The notes beneath the pieces are model-generated. The model saw only the letters and a program-made list of their open reading frames with translations, was not told the origin of the DNA and made no database searches. 64,000 nt of DNA. Source: Streptomyces sp. NBC_00078. Lineage in GTDB: Bacteria > Actinomycetota > Actinomycetes > Streptomycetales > Streptomycetaceae. The position numbers were made by a program, and so were the translations under genes. Positions 24,695 to 32,933 of the stretch are shown piece after piece. The DNA lies in assembly GCF_026343335.1 (NCBI RefSeq), contig NZ_JAPELX010000001.1, positions 3,472,001-3,536,000 of the forward strand, written 5' to 3'. Every line of letters starts with the position of its first letter. Position 1 is the first letter of the stretch.

Positions 24695-27073
24695 TTACTC
24701 GTCCCGGAGCAGGTCTGGAACTCCGTTCAGGTCCGGTTCGTCCCGGTCCGCCGAGACGATCGTCAGCTGCTGGGTGGCCCGGGTGAGGGCCACGTAGAGC
24801 ACGCGCAGGCCCGCCGGGGACTCGTCGGCGATCTCCGCGGGCGAGACGACGACCGTGGCGTCGTACTCCAGGCCCTTCGCCTCCAGGCTGCCGAGGGCCA
24901 CCACCCGGTCGCCGAGTCCGGCGAGCCAGCGGGCCGCCTCGTCGCGGCGCTGCATGGCGACGACGACGCCGACGGTGCCGTCGACGCGGTCCAGGAGACG
25001 GGCGGCCTCCTCGCGGACGGTCTGTGCGAGGGAATCCCGTACGACGCTGAAGCGGGGTTCGACGCCGGTGGAGCGGACCGCCGACGGGGACTTCGAGCCG
25101 GGCATCGCGAGGGCCAGTACCTTGGCCGCCAGCTCGGCGATCTCGGCCGGGTTGCGGTAGTTGACGGTGAGCTGGAAGCGGCGGCGGGGGCGGGTGCCGA
25201 GGGCCTCGTCGCGGGCCTCGGCCGCCTCGTCGGGGTCGGACCAGGAGGACTGGGCCGGGTCGCCGACGACCGTCCAGGTGGCGTGCCGGCCCCGGCGGCC
25301 GACCATGCGCCACTGCATGGGCGTGAGGTCCTGGGCCTCGTCGACGATGACGTGGGCGTACTCGGTGCGCTCCTGAGCGAGCCGCTCGGCCCGCTCGCGC
25401 TGCGACTCCTCGCGCACCGGCATCAGCTCCTCCAGACCGGTCAGCTGGTCGAGCGGGTCCAGTTCGCGCTTCTTCTTCGGGCGGACCGGACTGCCGAGGA
25501 TCGAGTGGAGCTCGTCGAGCATGGCGATGTCGTGCACGGAGTGGCCGTCGCGGCGCAGCGAGCGGGCGACCCGGCGGACCTCGCCGGGGTTGAGGATGCG
25601 GCGGGCCCAGCGGCCCAGGCGCCGCTCGTCGGACATGGCGGCCAGGACGGCCCCGGGGGTCAGCTCCGGCCACCAGGCGTCGAGGAACGTGATGAAGCTG
25701 TCCTCGTCGCAGATGTCCTCGTCGAAGGAGGAGCGCAGCTCGGCGGCCAGCTCGGGGTCGGTGTGCCGGCCGGCCGCGCCGGACTGGTCCCACAGGGCGT
25801 CGAGGAGGAGCTTGCGGGCGCGGGGGCGCAGCAGGTTGACGGGCGCGGTGCCGCCGAGGGCGGCTGTTCGCACGCGGTCCAGTTCCGGTGCCTCCAGCTC
25901 CAGACGCCGGCCGAAGGCGACGACCCGCAGGCGGGTGGGCTGGGCGGCCGGGGTGGCTGCACCGCTGTCGTCGCCGAGGGTGAGCTGACCGGAGGCGGGG
26001 GCGGGGGCGGCAGAGCCGAGTTCCAGCGCTCCCCGTGCCGCCTTCCGCAGGACCTTGAGCATGCGGTACGAGCCCTTGGCGCGGGCGATGGACGGGGAGT
26101 CGTACAGGGTGGCCTCGGCGCCGACCGCGTCCACGGCGAGTGAGCCGATCGCGCGGATGGCGACCTGGCCCTCCTCGCCGAGGGAGGGCAGGACGCCCTC
26201 GGTGTAGGCGACGAGCAGCGGGGTCGGGGAGACGATGAGGATGCCACCCGCGTACCGGCGCCGGTCCTGGTAGAGGAGGTAGGCGGCACGGTGGAGCGCC
26301 ACGGCCGTCTTGCCCGTGCCCGGGCCGCCCTCGACGTAGGTCACCGAGGCGGCGGGGGCGCGGATGACCATGTCCTGCTCGGCCTGGATGGAGGCGACGA
26401 TGTCCCGCATGGTGTGGCTGCGGGCCTGGCCGAGGGCGGCCATCAGGGCGCCGTCGCCGATGACGGGCAGCCGGCGGCCGTCGAGGAAGGCCTTGAGCTC
26501 GGGGCGCATCAGGTCGTCCTCGACACCGAGGACCCTGCGGCCCTTGGAGCGGATGACGCGCCGGCGCACGACCCGGCCCGGGTCGACGGGGGTGGAGCGG
26601 TAGAACGGCGCGGCCGCGGGGGCCCGCCAGTCGATGACGAGGGGGGCGTACTCGGAGTCCAGTACGCCGATGCGGCCGATGTGCAGGGTCTCGGCGATGT
26701 CCGCGGTGTTGTCGTCCCGGACGGCACCGTCGGCGGGCTCTATGGCGGTGTATGCACCGTCCGGCCCCTTCTTGCCGTCCTTGCCGGGCAGCAGATCGAT
26801 CCGTCCGAAGAGGAAGTCCTCGAACTCGTTGTTGAGCCGGTTGAGGTGGACCCCCGCCCGGAAGACCTGTGCGTCCCGCTCGGCGAGCGCGCCGGGCGTG
26901 CCGACGTGGCCTCGCTTGGCTGCGTCGTGCATGAGGAACTCCGCCTCGTGGATCTTTTCCTCAAGGCGCCGGTACACCCGGTCCAGGTGTTCCTGTTCGA
27001 CGCTGATCTCCTGGTCGCGACTTGAGTCGTGATCCGAGTCGAGCGCGGTTTCCTGTTGAGCCTGTGCGGCCAC
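24695..27073 (-). CDS. HelD-like UvrD/SF1 ATPase (RNA polymerase recycling factor)
   Basis: 792 residues. An N-terminal helical hairpin (EQEHLDRVYRRLEEKIHEAE) is what HelD inserts into the RNA polymerase secondary channel. Next come a HelD-type beta region (VLDSEYAPLVIDWRAPAAAP), the P-loop EGGPGTGKTAVALHRAAYLL near residue 250, Walker B VIVDEAQDLTPMQW, motif GDPAQSSW and the C-terminal motif VLYVALTRATQQL. Unlike true UvrD it lacks DNA-helicase 2B features I can see. Known HelD proteins release stalled RNA polymerase from nucleic acids and can influence rifamycin sensitivity. GTG 27073 follows AAGGGGG. Confidence 0.85.
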   Translation of the reverse strand: MAAQAQQETALDSDHDSSRDQEISVEQEHLDRVYRRLEEKIHEAEFLMHDAAKRGHVGTPGALAERDAQVFRAGVHLNRLNNEFEDFLFGRIDLLPGKDGKKGPDGAYTAIEPADGAVRDDNTADIAETLHIGRIGVLDSEYAPLVIDWRAPAAAPFYRSTPVDPGRVVRRRVIRSKGRRVLGVEDDLMRPELKAFLDGRRLPVIGDGALMAALGQARSHTMRDIVASIQAEQDMVIRAPAASVTYVEGGPGTGKTAVALHRAAYLLYQDRRRYAGGILIVSPTPLLVAYTEGVLPSLGEEGQVAIRAIGSLAVDAVGAEATLYDSPSIARAKGSYRMLKVLRKAARGALELGSAAPAPASGQLTLGDDSGAATPAAQPTRLRVVAFGRRLELEAPELDRVRTAALGGTAPVNLLRPRARKLLLDALWDQSGAAGRHTDPELAAELRSSFDEDICDEDSFITFLDAWWPELTPGAVLAAMSDERRLGRWARRILNPGEVRRVARSLRRDGHSVHDIAMLDELHSILGSPVRPKKKRELDPLDQLTGLEELMPVREESQRERAERLAQERTEYAHVIVDEAQDLTPMQWRMVGRRGRHATWTVVGDPAQSSWSDPDEAAEARDEALGTRPRRRFQLTVNYRNPAEIAELAAKVLALAMPGSKSPSAVRSTGVEPRFSVVRDSLAQTVREEAARLLDRVDGTVGVVVAMQRRDEAARWLAGLGDRVVALGSLEAKGLEYDATVVVSPAEIADESPAGLRVLYVALTRATQQLTIVSADRDEPDLNGVPDLLRDE

Positions 27074-27142
27074 CGGGCCCCCTTCTGACGTGCTGGGCAG
27101 CCGTCAACCGTACGCGAAAGGGACCCGGCAAAGCTACGTACG

Positions 27143-27964
27143 CTACGCGTCGATCTCCACGAGCTTCTTGCCGTCGAACGTCATGACCTCGAAGTGGTCG
27201 ATGTCATTGGGCTGCAGAGCCGCGCCGCCCTGGGCGTAGAGAGGCTCCTTCGCCTCCTCGGACTTGGCGTTCGCGATGCCGTAGCCCCACTTCGGGACCG
27301 ACCAGGAGGACATCGTCTCGCGCTCGCCGTTCTTGCCGACGGCGATGAGCGAGCACTTCAGCGGGCCCTTGACGTTGCTGAGCTCGACGACACCCCAGGT
27401 GCCCCACTCCTTCTCCTGCATCGCCACGGTCGCCGTGACCTTGGTGGACGGGTCCGTCGCCGTCACCTTGTCGGAGAGGGTGCTGAAGGCCGCCTTGGCG
27501 CCGGCCGCGAGCGGGGTGGCGGTCTTTCCGGAGTCGCTGCCGCCGTTGACGGACATGACGGTCAGCGGGCCGCCGATGATCAGTGCGGCCGCGGCCGCGA
27601 CCAGGTAGAAGCCCTTGCGCCGCTTCCGTGCCCGGCGTTCGGAGACCTCGTCGACCAGGCGCTCCGCGAGCCGCGGGCTGGGCCGTGCCGACAGGGACTC
27701 CCCGATCGCGGGTGAACCGGCCCCGGGCAGGTCCGCGAGCGCGGCCATCATCGGTTCCATCCCGGCCAGCTCGTCGAGCTGCTGGGCGCACCATTCGCAG
27801 GTGGCGAGATGTGCCTCGAAAGCGGTTGCCTCGGCGTCGTCGAGGATCCCGAGGGCGTAGGCGCCGACCGTTTCGTGCTCGCTCGGGCCCGGAGATCCCA
27901 TCATGGAGCCAGACATACCCGAACCACCTGTACCGAATCCCTGGTTTCCCCCGTAAACACTCAT
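27143..27964 (-). CDS. rsuA: Membrane anti-sigma factor (ZAS type), RsuA-like
   Basis: 273 residues. The zinc-binding anti-sigma motif His52-x3-Cys56-x2-Cys59 (AHLATCEWC) is in the cytosolic part, one transmembrane helix covers about residues 118-138, and an extracytoplasmic anti-sigma K-like domain (VAMQEKEWGTWGVVELSNVK) senses the outside. A Gly/Ser/Met-rich head precedes the ZAS domain. ATG 27964 overlaps the sigma gene stop by one base (TGATG). It should sequester the cognate ECF sigma. The symbol rests on position and recall of the S. coelicolor SigU partner. Confidence 0.82.
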   Translation of the reverse strand: MSVYGGNQGFGTGGSGMSGSMMGSPGPSEHETVGAYALGILDDAEATAFEAHLATCEWCAQQLDELAGMEPMMAALADLPGAGSPAIGESLSARPSPRLAERLVDEVSERRARKRRKGFYLVAAAAALIIGGPLTVMSVNGGSDSGKTATPLAAGAKAAFSTLSDKVTATDPSTKVTATVAMQEKEWGTWGVVELSNVKGPLKCSLIAVGKNGERETMSSWSVPKWGYGIANAKSEEAKEPLYAQGGAALQPNDIDHFEVMTFDGKKLVEIDA

Positions 27965-28539
27965 CACGCCGTCACCCCCCGCTCCTCCAGTGCCAGCTTC
28001 ATCGACCGCAGGGCGTAGAACACCCGGGACCGCACCGTGCCACTGGGAATGCCCAGCGTCTCGGCCGCCTCGTTGACGGTACGCCCCTTGAAGTACGTCT
28101 CGACGAGTACCTCCCGGTGGGCAGGGGTCAGGTCGTCGAGCGCATCGGACAGCGTCATCAGCCACAGCGCCTTGTCGATCTCGTCCTCCGCGGGGATGAC
28201 CTCCAGCGGCGACGGATCGACCTCCTGCGGCCGGGCCTGCCGGCTGCGGTGGCCGTCGATGACGATGCGGCGCGCAACCGTCACCAGCCAGGGGCGTACC
28301 GATCCGGTAGCCCGGTTGAGCTGACCGGCGTTCTTCCAGGCACGGATTAGTGTCTCCTGGACCACGTCCTCGGCACGCTGCCGATCTCCGGCGACCAGCC
28401 GGAGTACGTACGCAAGGAGAGGTCCGGCGTGCTCTCGATAGAGGGCACGCATCAGCTCCTCATCAGGTTCCGAGGGCTGGGACATGCGATGTCGGGCCCT
28501 CGATCCACGTTCATTGGCCACGACGGAATCCTTGCGCAC
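27964..28539 (-). CDS. sigU: ECF sigma factor, SigU-like
   Basis: 191 residues from GTG 28539, chosen because GGAGG lies 5 bases upstream; ATG 28485 would give a shorter 173-residue form starting MSQPSEPDEELM. Region 2 shows YREHAGPLLAYVLRLVAGD and AEDVVQETLIRAWKN, and region 4 shows LTPAHREVLVETYFKGRTVN followed by LGIPSGTVRSRVFYALRSM. It directs RNA polymerase to its own regulon and is held by the coupled anti-sigma. In S. coelicolor unchecked SigU is known to block differentiation; identity is inferred from neighbourhood. Confidence 0.85.
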   Translation of the reverse strand: MRKDSVVANERGSRARHRMSQPSEPDEELMRALYREHAGPLLAYVLRLVAGDRQRAEDVVQETLIRAWKNAGQLNRATGSVRPWLVTVARRIVIDGHRSRQARPQEVDPSPLEVIPAEDEIDKALWLMTLSDALDDLTPAHREVLVETYFKGRTVNEAAETLGIPSGTVRSRVFYALRSMKLALEERGVTA

Positions 28540-28802
28540 GCCCACCTCCGATGTCCGGGGGTTCCCCCGTTCGGTCGCTCGTGCACAGGTACGGATGTGG
28601 TGCGCGTCATGTTCAAAGTGGGATGACAGTTTTCTTCAGCGTGACGTGACGAGGGGGACATGGGTGCACATTCCCCCCGTGCGATCTTTACATTTCCGAC
28701 ACACTGACAAGATCGCCACGGATGCCCGTGTCACGCGTGGGGTAAACGGTGTGTAATCGAAATCACTTCGACGCTCCGTTCACATAAGGACCATAACGGG
28801 CG
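28540..28802. other. Sigma-factor promoter region
   Basis: 263 bases, less GC-rich than the surrounding genes, between the CGNR gene end and the sigma gene start (both minus strand). It is the likely site of an autoregulated ECF promoter. I could not identify -35/-10 boxes with confidence. Confidence 0.4.
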
Positions 28803-29402
28803 TCAGGCGCGCGCGAGAGCCGCCCGCCGACGGTGCCGGGCCACCCTTTCGCGGTTCCCACAGACCTCACTGGAGCACCAGCGCCTCCTGCGCCCCCGGG
28901 ATGAATCGACGTAAACGATCGGGCAGTTATCCCCTTCGCACTGCCGCAGACCGGCCCGCGCGACAGGGTCCGTGAGCAGTTCCACGGCGTCCCGGGCTAT
29001 CGCCCCGAGCAGCGCCGCGCACTGGGGCGCTCCCTCCAGCTCCCGGACGAGCGAGCCGTCCTCGCCCCGTACGGCCCGTGGGGCGGGCGGCGAGACGCGG
29101 GCCAGCTCGTTCACGCGGCCGAGCGCGAGGTCGTACGACGGCCGGGGCACCGTCGGCGTCAGTCCACCGCGCACCAACTGCCCTATCTGTCCGCGCAGTT
29201 CACGGAAAGCGACCAGCCAGGACGGGTCGGCGTGGGCCAGCGAGGTCGTCGCCGGGACCAGCCCCGCCCCGGTGACCCAGGCGCACAGCACCCCGACGGA
29301 GTCGAACCGCTCCACGGGATGGGTGGTGGCGAGGAGGTCGAGACAGATCCGACCGGCGTCGAACCGCAGCTCGTACGCGACCGTGACCGTACCCAGTGCC
29401 AT
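28803..29402 (-). CDS. CGNR zinc-finger protein (ABATE domain)
   Basis: 199 residues. The N-terminal ABATE-like domain begins YELRFDAGRICLDLLATTHP. The C-terminal CGNR zinc finger has Cys in LRQCEGDNCPIVYVDSSRGR and WCSSEVCGNRERVARHRRR. Family members are presumed DNA-binding stress or antibiotic-response regulators; no target is evident. Start ATG 29402, weak ribosome site. Confidence 0.88.
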   Translation of the reverse strand: MALGTVTVAYELRFDAGRICLDLLATTHPVERFDSVGVLCAWVTGAGLVPATTSLAHADPSWLVAFRELRGQIGQLVRGGLTPTVPRPSYDLALGRVNELARVSPPAPRAVRGEDGSLVRELEGAPQCAALLGAIARDAVELLTDPVARAGLRQCEGDNCPIVYVDSSRGRRRRWCSSEVCGNRERVARHRRRAALARA

Positions 29403-29576
29403 GTGCCTGTCACCGCCTGGCTCGGGAAACCTGAGGGCTGAGGAACCGATCCTTCATACAGTGCCTGCCCGTTCGCGCGGCCGGAACCCCTCGTACCGGC
29501 GGCTGATGGACGAGCGCTTATGCGGGCGCGCGTCTCGGCGATGTCCCGCCCTCGGCGCCGCCCGTTGACCGGGGAC

Positions 29577-29885
29577 ATGACGCAGAACAAGCAGAACAGG
29601 CAGAACAAGCAGAGCAGGCAGAGCAGGCAGAGCAGGCATGACGCCGGGAGCACGGGATAGGTACTGGGTGCGGCCACGGTCGCGATGGGCCTGATCGCCG
29701 GGGTCTCCTACATCTTCGCCTGCTGTGTGATGCCGGCCCTGGCCCGCAGAGACGACCGGTTCTACGTCGAGGTCACGCGGAACAACAGCGACGTCATCCA
29801 GGCCGGGTGCTGGGCTGTACGGCGCACTTCAGCACAGGTCGCGCGAACTCAGCCCGTCCGGAGTGTGAGCCCGTCAGACATGTGA
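29577..29885 (+). pseudogene. Truncated DUF1772 membrane protein behind a repeat-filled N-terminus
   Basis: From ATG 29577 a short frame reads MTQNKQNRQNKQ and further Gln-Ser-Arg units, then stops at TAG 29658. In the same frame, immediately after the stop, the sequence continues VLGAATVAMGLIAGVSYIF, CCVMPALARRDDRFYVEV and NSDVIQAG, the N-terminal membrane region of DUF1772 (anthrone-oxygenase-like) proteins. After about residue 50 it loses family character and runs into GTGAGCCCGTCCGG repeats. The gene is broken at both ends; an internal ATG at 29685 would give only a 66-residue product. Confidence 0.65.
29583..29636. repeat. 9-bp tandem repeat (CAGAACAAG / CAGAGCAGG x 6)
   Basis: Six 9-base units, three CAGAACA(A/G)G followed by three CAGAGCAGG, inside the start of the broken DUF1772 gene and in frame with it. 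Confidence 0.93.
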
Positions 29886-29955
29886 GCCCGTCCGGAGTGT
29901 GAGCCGGGTGAGCCCGTCCGGCGGGTGGGGGCGCGGCCGTTCAGGCCGAAGCAAG
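29863..29955. repeat. Locally amplified TGAGCCCGTCCGG repeat with GGCCGTTCAGGCC element
   Basis: (G/T)GAGCCCGTC(A/C)G(G/A) recurs four times between 29865 and 29923, followed by GGCCGTTCAGGCCGAA. The same combination (CCGTCCGG ... palindromic GGCC...GGCC with CGAA) occurs in reverse orientation at 60432-60475, so both are copies of one dispersed Streptomyces intergenic element. Confidence 0.6.
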
Positions 29956-30012
29956 CGCCCGTCCCGGAGGAAGCAGCCCCGGCGACGGGGCCGCACAACC
30001 CCGAGAACGGCC

Positions 30013-31173
30013 TCACCCGTCCGCGTACTTCGCGTCCGCCGCCGGATCCAGTGCCAGCCGGTACCCCCGCTTCACCACCGTCTGGATCAGCTTCGGCGCC
30101 CCGAGTGCCGTCCGCAGCCGGGCCATCGCGGTCTCCACCGCATGCTCGTCGCGGCCGGCACCCGGCAGGGCCCGCAGCAGCTCCGCGCGGGCCACCACCC
30201 ATCCCGGCCGCCGGGACAGCGCACGCAGCAGCGACATCCCGGCGGGCGGTACTGGCCTCAGGTCGTCGTCGACGAGGACGGCGTGGCCGCGGATCTCCAC
30301 CCGGTGCCCGGCGACGGGCAGGGTGCGCGCCCGGCTCGGCAGTTCCTTGCAGAGCAGCTGTACGAGGGGGCCGAGCCGGAAACGTTCGGGCTGGACCGTG
30401 TCGACGCCGTGGGCCTGCAGTGGCAGCGCGGTGACCGGTCCGACGCAGGCCGGCAGCACGTCGTGGTGGAGGGCGGCGAGCAGTTCGGGCAGCAGCCCGC
30501 GCTTCTCGGCCCGGTCGAGCAGGGACACGGCGGCGGGCGCGCTGGTGAAGGTGACCGCGTCGAGGCCCCGGGAGACGGCCGCGTCCAGCAGCCGGTCGAG
30601 CGGCGCGATGTCCTCCGGCGGCATCCACCGGTACACCGGCACCCCGACGACCTCCCCGCCCGCCGCCCGCAGCGACTCCACGAAGCCGGGCAGCGGCTCG
30701 CCGTGCAGCTGAATGGCGATACGGCGCCCGTCGACCCCCTCCTCCAGCAGCCGGTCCAGCACCTCGGCCATGGACTCGCTCGACGGCGACCAGTCCTCCG
30801 TCAGCCCGGCGGCCCGCACCGCGCCCTTGACCTTGGGCCCGCGCGCGAGCAGCTCCACGGCCCGCAGCCGTTCGAGCAGCGGCTCCCCGAGCCCCCACCC
30901 CTCGGCGGCCTCGATCCACCCCCTGAAGCCGATGGCCGTGGTCGCGACCACGACGTCCGGCGCCACGTCGAGCAGGTCCTTCGTCGCCGCCAGCAGTTCG
31001 CTGTCGTCGGAGAGCGGCACGATGCGCAGGGCGGGTGCGTGCAGGACGGCGGCTCCCCGTCGCTGCAGCAGTGCGCCCAGTTCGTCGGCCCGGCGCGCGG
31101 CGGTGACGCCCACGGTGAATCCGGCGAGGGGCCCGTGCTGACCGGTGTCCGGTCGCTGCTGTTCGTCGTACAT
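30013..31173 (-). CDS. nnaR: HemD-like/winged-helix regulator of nitrate-nitrite assimilation
   Basis: 386 residues from ATG 31173. The N-terminal two-lobed uroporphyrinogen-III-synthase-like domain runs from GFTVGVTAARRADELGALL through SRGLDAVTFTSAPAAVSLL. The C-terminal OmpR-type DNA-binding domain (about 285-375) contains HAVETAMARLRTALG and IQTVVKRGYRLAL. This fusion, next to narK, matches NnaR of S. coelicolor, described as a GlnR target acting with GlnR on nitrite-reductase genes. The HemD part is thought to be regulatory rather than a tetrapyrrole enzyme. It lies 117 bases downstream of narK on the same strand. Confidence 0.85.
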   Translation of the reverse strand: MYDEQQRPDTGQHGPLAGFTVGVTAARRADELGALLQRRGAAVLHAPALRIVPLSDDSELLAATKDLLDVAPDVVVATTAIGFRGWIEAAEGWGLGEPLLERLRAVELLARGPKVKGAVRAAGLTEDWSPSSESMAEVLDRLLEEGVDGRRIAIQLHGEPLPGFVESLRAAGGEVVGVPVYRWMPPEDIAPLDRLLDAAVSRGLDAVTFTSAPAAVSLLDRAEKRGLLPELLAALHHDVLPACVGPVTALPLQAHGVDTVQPERFRLGPLVQLLCKELPSRARTLPVAGHRVEIRGHAVLVDDDLRPVPPAGMSLLRALSRRPGWVVARAELLRALPGAGRDEHAVETAMARLRTALGAPKLIQTVVKRGYRLALDPAADAKYADG

Positions 31174-31272
31174 GGCTCTCGTCCCGAGCTCGAGTCGTCG
31201 TACATGAGGTACGGCGGTACCCACATGCCGATCGAGCCTGTCAACGGTCCGTGACAGGCTCGGTTCGGCTTG

Positions 31273-31288
31273 ATGTCGCCGGTGTTAC
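31273..31288 (-). promoter_or_regulatory. Candidate GlnR box before nnaR
   Basis: On the minus strand GTAAC-ACCGGC-GACAT resembles the GlnR consensus gTnAc-n6-GaAAc (first half-site good, second half 3 of 5). It lies about 100 bases upstream of nnaR and just after the narK stop. Call depends on recall that nnaR is a GlnR target. Confidence 0.35.
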
Positions 31289-31289
31289 G

Positions 31290-32669
31290 TCACACCTCGG
31301 CGTAGCTGAGCTGCGGCTTCGTCTCTGCGGCGGTCGAGGCCTGGGAGACGGCGGCCGGGCGGCGAAGGTATACGGCCCAGGTCACCCCGAAGCAGAGGGC
31401 GTAGTAGACGAGGAAGGCGACGAACGCGCCGGTGCCGGAGCCGTAGGAGAGGAAGGACTGCCGGAAGGCCAGGTTGATGCCGACGCCGCCGAGCGCTCCG
31501 AACGCCCCGATGAGGCCCATGGAAGCGCCGGAGAGCCTGCGCCCGTGCTTGACCGCTTCCTCGCCTTCAAGGCCCTTGGCGAGGGCCTTGGTCTGGAAGA
31601 TGCCAGGGATCATCTTGAAGGTGGATCCGTTGCCGATACCGGTGAGTGAGAAGAGGACGACGAACGCGACGACGAACAACGGCAGCGACTTCTGCATGCT
31701 GGCGACGACCAGGACGGCCGTGGCCGCGCCCATCGCGACGTAGTTCCAGAGGGTGATCTTCGCGCCGCCGTACTTGTCGGCGAGCCAGCCGCCCACGGGA
31801 CGGATCAGCGAGCCGAGCAGCGGGCCGATGAAGGTGAGATACGTGGCCTGCAGCGGCGTGCGTCCGAACTGGTTGGTGAGCACCTGCCCGAAGGCGAAGC
31901 TGTAGCCGATGAACGAGCCGAACGTGCCGATGTAGAGGAAGGACATGATCCAGGTGTGCGCGTCCTTCGCGGCGTCCATGGCGGCACCGGTGTCGTTCTT
32001 GACGTTCTCGATGTTGTCCATGAACAGTGCGGCGAGGGTGGCCGCGACGACGATCAACGGGATGTAGATCCCGAGCAGCACGCGCGGACCGCCGCTCGCG
32101 CCGATGACGGCGAGGGCCACGAGCTGGATGGCGGCGACGCCGATGTTGCCGCCGCCGGCGTTGAGGCCGAGCGCCCACCCCTTCTTCCTCAGCGGGAAGA
32201 AGGCGTTGATGTTGGTCATGGAGGAGGCGAAGTTGCCGCCGCCGATGCCGGCGAGCAGCCCGATCCACAGGAAGGTGTCGAAGGACGTGCCCGGCTTCAT
32301 CACCGCGAACGCGGCGATCGACGGGATGAGCAGCAGGCCGGCCGAGACGACCGTCCAGTTCCGCCCGCCGAAGACGGCGACGGCGAAGGTGTAGGGGACG
32401 CGGGCGACGGCGCCGACCAGCGTGACCATCGAGGTCAGCATGAACTTGTCGGCCGGGGTCAGCCCGTACTCCGGGCCCATGAAGAGCACCAGCACGGACC
32501 ACAGGGTCCAGATCGAGAAGCCGATGTGCTCGGAGAGAACGGAGAAGAGGAGATTGCGCTTGGCGATCTTCTCCCCGGTCTCGTTCCAGAAGGTCTCGTC
32601 CTCTGGGTCCCACTGCTGGATCCAGCGACCTCCCCTGCTCGATGCGGGGGCTGTGCTAGGGGCTGTCAT
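31290..32669 (-). CDS. narK: NarK-type nitrate/nitrite MFS transporter
   Basis: 459 residues, about 12 transmembrane helices. Diagnostic nitrate-signature glycine-rich stretches are GIGGGNFASSMTNINAFFP and GLNAGGGNIGVAAIQL, and RIPYTF/FGGRNW-type loops are present (VARVPYTFAVAVFGGRNW). It moves nitrate and/or nitrite across the membrane; direction is not readable. GGAGG lies 4 bases before ATG 32669. nnaR follows on the same strand, so the two may be co-transcribed or separately controlled by GlnR. Confidence 0.92.
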   Translation of the reverse strand: MTAPSTAPASSRGGRWIQQWDPEDETFWNETGEKIAKRNLLFSVLSEHIGFSIWTLWSVLVLFMGPEYGLTPADKFMLTSMVTLVGAVARVPYTFAVAVFGGRNWTVVSAGLLLIPSIAAFAVMKPGTSFDTFLWIGLLAGIGGGNFASSMTNINAFFPLRKKGWALGLNAGGGNIGVAAIQLVALAVIGASGGPRVLLGIYIPLIVVAATLAALFMDNIENVKNDTGAAMDAAKDAHTWIMSFLYIGTFGSFIGYSFAFGQVLTNQFGRTPLQATYLTFIGPLLGSLIRPVGGWLADKYGGAKITLWNYVAMGAATAVLVVASMQKSLPLFVVAFVVLFSLTGIGNGSTFKMIPGIFQTKALAKGLEGEEAVKHGRRLSGASMGLIGAFGALGGVGINLAFRQSFLSYGSGTGAFVAFLVYYALCFGVTWAVYLRRPAAVSQASTAAETKPQLSYAEV

Positions 32670-32770
32670 GACGCCTCCACGGTGCTCCGGGGCTCGGTCG
32701 TGCTCGGGGGCAGATGAGCGGTGATGAGTCCCGAAGGTAGGGAGGCGGCGTTTCCGGTCTGTGGCGCCGG

Positions 32771-32786
32771 GTGACCGCGAAGGAAC
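32771..32786 (+). promoter_or_regulatory. Candidate GlnR-like site upstream of narK
   Basis: GTGAC-CGCGAA-GGAAC fits gTnAc-n6-GaAAc with one mismatch in the second half. It lies 102 bases upstream of the narK start in the opposite orientation. Single short motif; weak evidence. Confidence 0.3.
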
Positions 32787-32933
32787 TTTGCTCTCACCCG
32801 GCCCGGGGGCGGGATGAGAGGTACAGCGTCGGTACGTTACGAACAGCTCTCCGGCTGCGGGCGGCTCGTGTGAAGGCGCACCCCGGCGCCTGCCGGGCCC
32901 GCCGAGCCCGGTGTGCAGCGGACAGTGGGCAGC

